Positions 6,605 to 7,930 of a stretch of DNA of 7,930 bases are shown here, one piece after another. Each line of letters begins with the position of its first letter. Within the stretch, counting starts at the first letter, position 1. The position numbers and the translations under genes are program-made. Below the pieces are notes generated by a model. The model was not told where the DNA came from and did no database searches. It saw only the letters and a list, made by a program, of their open reading frames with translations. The DNA comes from N074bin45 sp039587475 (GTDB taxonomy: Bacteria > Gemmatimonadota > Gemmatimonadetes > Gemmatimonadales > GWC2-71-9), in NCBI GenBank assembly GCA_039587475.1, contig JBDHIK010000131.1, forward strand, positions 1 to 7,930. The letters are read 5' to 3'.

Positions 6605-6619
6605 TCCGTACTCTACGGA
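6605..6619. promoter_or_regulatory. perfect 15-bp palindrome at the start of the 234-residue gene, candidate operator
   Basis: TCCGTA (6605-6610) and TACGGA (6614-6619) are exact reverse complements around CTC. The element ends 4 bp before the ATG of the minus-strand gene (6598-6600) and overlaps its -10-like TAGAGT (6610-6615 on the minus strand). A protein bound here would block that promoter, so an operator is the simplest reading. A short RNA hairpin is the alternative. Confidence 0.45.
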
Positions 6620-6676
6620 ACGACGTGCCGCCGTGATTCAGCGAGGTGAGGGGCGGTCGTCGTGGGTCGGGGGGCG

Positions 6677-6707
6677 TTGGCGTCGGGCGGCCCGATGGAG
6701 GTATCTT
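6677..6707 (+). promoter_or_regulatory. candidate promoter of the tRNA-Leu fragment
   Basis: TATCTT (6702-6707) is a fair -10 box placed 9 nt before the first tRNA-like base. TTGGCG (6677-6682) is a weak -35 candidate with a long 19-bp spacer. The position fits a tRNA promoter left behind with the 5' part of the gene. Confidence 0.35.
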
Positions 6708-6716
6708 GCGGCCCTG

Positions 6717-6741
6717 GCCCGAGTGGCGGAATTGGTAGACG
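6717..6741 (+). pseudogene. tRNA-Leu 5' fragment (acceptor strand and D-arm only)
   Basis: The segment reads as the start of a bacterial tRNA-Leu: acceptor 5' strand GCCCGAG (6717-6723), the TG of positions 8-9, then the D-arm GCGGAATTGGTAGACG (6726-6741), which is the class-II leucine D-arm. After 6741 the likeness ends. I find no anticodon stem, no long variable arm, no GGTTCGA-type T-arm and no CTCGGGC acceptor partner before the kinase start at 6830. It is therefore a truncated, non-functional tRNA gene, or the left side of a rearrangement or assembly join. A promoter-like TATCTT lies just upstream. Confidence 0.7.
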
Positions 6742-6815
6742 GATCGAAACGGATGAATCCTGTCCGCGCCCGTCACGCGATTGACCAACGCTTAGCGCCA
6801 ACAGGCCGCCCTGCC

Positions 6816-6821
6816 TACCTT
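6816..6821 (+). promoter_or_regulatory. candidate -10 box for a leaderless kinase mRNA
   Basis: TACCTT ends 8 nt before the ATG at 6830, so transcription could start on the start codon. A weak TTAGCG (6792-6797) lies 18 bp upstream. TTGACC at 6781-6786 is a better -35 match but sits 29 bp away, too far to act with this box. Confidence 0.4.
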
Positions 6822-6829
6822 TGTGGGCG

Positions 6830-7930
6830 ATGACCGAACTCCGTGACCGCCTCCAGAAGGCCCTGGCCGACCGCTACACCATCGAGCGCGAACTCGGTGC
6901 CGGTGGCATGGCCACCGTCTACCTGGCCCAGGACCTCAAACACGACCGGCCGGTGGCGATCAAGGTGCTGCGGCCGGACCTGGTGGCGTCCCTGGGCCGC
7001 GACCGCTTCCTGGCGGAAATCCGGGTCACGGCCCGGCTGGTCCACCCGCACATCCTGCCGCTGCTCGAATCCGGCGACGCCGACGGGCTGCTGTTCTACA
7101 GCATGCCCTACATCGCGGGCGAAACGCTGCGCGACCGGCTGCGGCGCGAGCAGATGCTTCCCGTGGGAGAGGCGGTGTCGCTCGCCATCGACGTGGCCTC
7201 GGCGCTGGCCTACGCCAACGGCGAGGGCGTGGTGCACCGCGACATCAAACCGGAGAACATCCTGCTGGCCGAGGGCAAGCCGCTGGTGGCGGACTTCGGC
7301 ATTGCTCACGCCCTGTCGGCCGCCGGCGGGGACCGCATGACCAAGACGGGGTTGGCCATCGGGACGCCGACCTACATGAGCCCCGAACAGTCGCAGGGGA
7401 AGGACGTTGACGGCCGCAGCGACCAGTACTCGCTCGGGTCGGTGTTGTACGAGATGCTGGCCGGCGAACCGCCGTACACCGGTGCAACCCCGCAGGTCGT
7501 CATCTCCAAGCGCATGACCGATCCCATCCCGTCGGTCCGGCGCATCCGGGAACCGGTGCCGCCGTGGGTCGACACGGCGTTGACACGCGCGCTGGCGAAG
7601 GAGCCCGTGGACCGGTTCGCTACCCTGTCGGAGTTTGCCGGCTCGCTGGCGCCGTCGGAAGACGAGAAGCTGACCTATTCCGGGGCGACGGAGACCCAGC
7701 CGCCCCGATCCCTGGGCTGGCTTCCGATGGTGTTGGGCCTGGTGGCGGTGGTGGCGGCGTCGCTGCTGTGGCTGGGGTCGGGGCGCAACGCCGCGGGTGC
7801 TGCGGACACGTCGGTGTCCCGGGTGGCGGTCTTCCCGTTCACCGTGCTGGGCAGCGACGACGTCCGGTACCTGGGTGAGGGGATGGTCGATCTCCTGAGC
7901 ACCGCGCTAGACGGGGCCGGCAACTGGCGC
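6830..7930 (+). CDS. PknB-type Ser/Thr protein kinase with TM and TolB-like domain start (C-terminus outside window)
   Basis: This is a transmembrane eukaryotic-type kinase; 367 codons are visible and the frame is open at the right edge. The kinase domain spans about 16-272: glycine loop ELGAGGMATVY (21-31), ATP-binding Lys45 in VAIK, catalytic loop VVHRDIKPEN with Asp138, metal-binding DFG (Asp155), an activation segment with Thr-rich MTKTGLAIGTPTYMSPEQ (170-187), and SDQYSLGSVLYEMLAGEPPY (197-216). All catalytic residues are present, so it should be active. A Thr/Pro linker and one membrane segment (about 298-315) follow. Next comes VSRVAVFPFTVLGSDDVRYL (329-348), which resembles the opening of the TolB N-terminal-like domain often found after kinases in this type of bacterium, usually followed by TPRs; that part is cut off. 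The ATG at 6830 gives the standard N-terminus and has TACCTT 8 nt upstream but no ribosome site. Substrates are unknown. Confidence 0.95.
   Translation, partial: MTELRDRLQKALADRYTIERELGAGGMATVYLAQDLKHDRPVAIKVLRPDLVASLGRDRFLAEIRVTARLVHPHILPLLESGDADGLLFYSMPYIAGETLRDRLRREQMLPVGEAVSLAIDVASALAYANGEGVVHRDIKPENILLAEGKPLVADFGIAHALSAAGGDRMTKTGLAIGTPTYMSPEQSQGKDVDGRSDQYSLGSVLYEMLAGEPPYTGATPQVVISKRMTDPIPSVRRIREPVPPWVDTALTRALAKEPVDRFATLSEFAGSLAPSEDEKLTYSGATETQPPRSLGWLPMVLGLVAVVAASLLWLGSGRNAAGAADTSVSRVAVFPFTVLGSDDVRYLGEGMVDLLSTALDGAGNWR

Noticed and set aside
6768..6777. GCCCGTCACG resembling the conserved segment near the 3' end of 16S rRNA
   Set aside because: The match is about 10 nt with no flanking rRNA likeness on either side, so chance in GC-rich DNA explains it.
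6742..6805. Possible remainder of the tRNA-Leu (anticodon, variable and T arms)
   Set aside because: I could not place a 5-bp anticodon stem, a TTCRA T-loop or a CTCGGGC acceptor partner. The CGCG-N7-CGCG hairpin (6765-6779) has the wrong loop sequence for a T-arm.
6815..7309. Short minus-strand and alternate-frame open frames overlapping the kinase
   Set aside because: The frame starting at 6830 encodes an unbroken kinase with every catalytic motif, so the others are shadows.
1..7930. CRISPR array, insertion sequence, prophage, toxin-antitoxin or defence island
   Set aside because: No spaced direct repeats, transposase or integrase motifs, or small toxin-antitoxin gene pairs are visible. 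Apart from the tRNA fragment the content looks like ordinary chromosomal genes.

Overview
The window is GC-rich, almost gap-free bacterial chromosome. It carries a PknB-type Ser/Thr kinase with a one-pass membrane segment and the start of a TolB-like sensor tail, a lipoprotein Slt-type lytic transglycosylase, and several genes that look leaderless. I infer a member of Gemmatimonadota or a related soil or sediment phylum. That placement rests on gene style and base composition, not on a marker gene.

Layout. (1) Positions 3-359 (+) hold the 3' end of a Spy/CpxP-like periplasmic protein. (2) Positions 360-451 hold an AT-rich candidate promoter and a strong 11-bp hairpin. (3) Positions 452-3396 (+) form a tight three-gene operon: a long-form NfeD membrane serine protease, the flotillin-like scaffold FloA, and a 199-residue single-pass membrane protein of unknown function. 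The NfeD-FloA pair is the classic bacterial flotillin module (yqeZ-yqfA/floA in Bacillus subtilis), where a different small gene, yqfB, takes third place. (4) A GC-rich hairpin at 3401-3421 lies between the operon and the convergent 769-residue lipoprotein lytic transglycosylase (3424-5733, -). (5) Upstream of that on the same strand is a 234-residue soluble protein I cannot assign (5896-6600, -), separated by a 162-bp gap full of inverted repeats. (6) The divergent region 6601-6829 holds a perfect 15-bp palindrome at the (-) gene start, a 5' fragment of a tRNA-Leu gene, and a promoter-like element just before (7) a Ser/Thr kinase gene that runs off the right edge (6830-7930, +).

How the parts may work together. 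Most products are predicted to act at the cell envelope: a periplasmic stress-type protein, membrane protease and flotillin scaffold, peptidoglycan remodelling by the lytic transglycosylase, and signalling by a membrane kinase. This is a theme, not proof of a pathway. I see no CRISPR array, insertion sequence, intact tRNA or rRNA, or recognisable defence system. The most unusual items are the truncated tRNA-Leu, the third gene of the flotillin operon, the possible leaderless starts, and the structured non-coding gaps.
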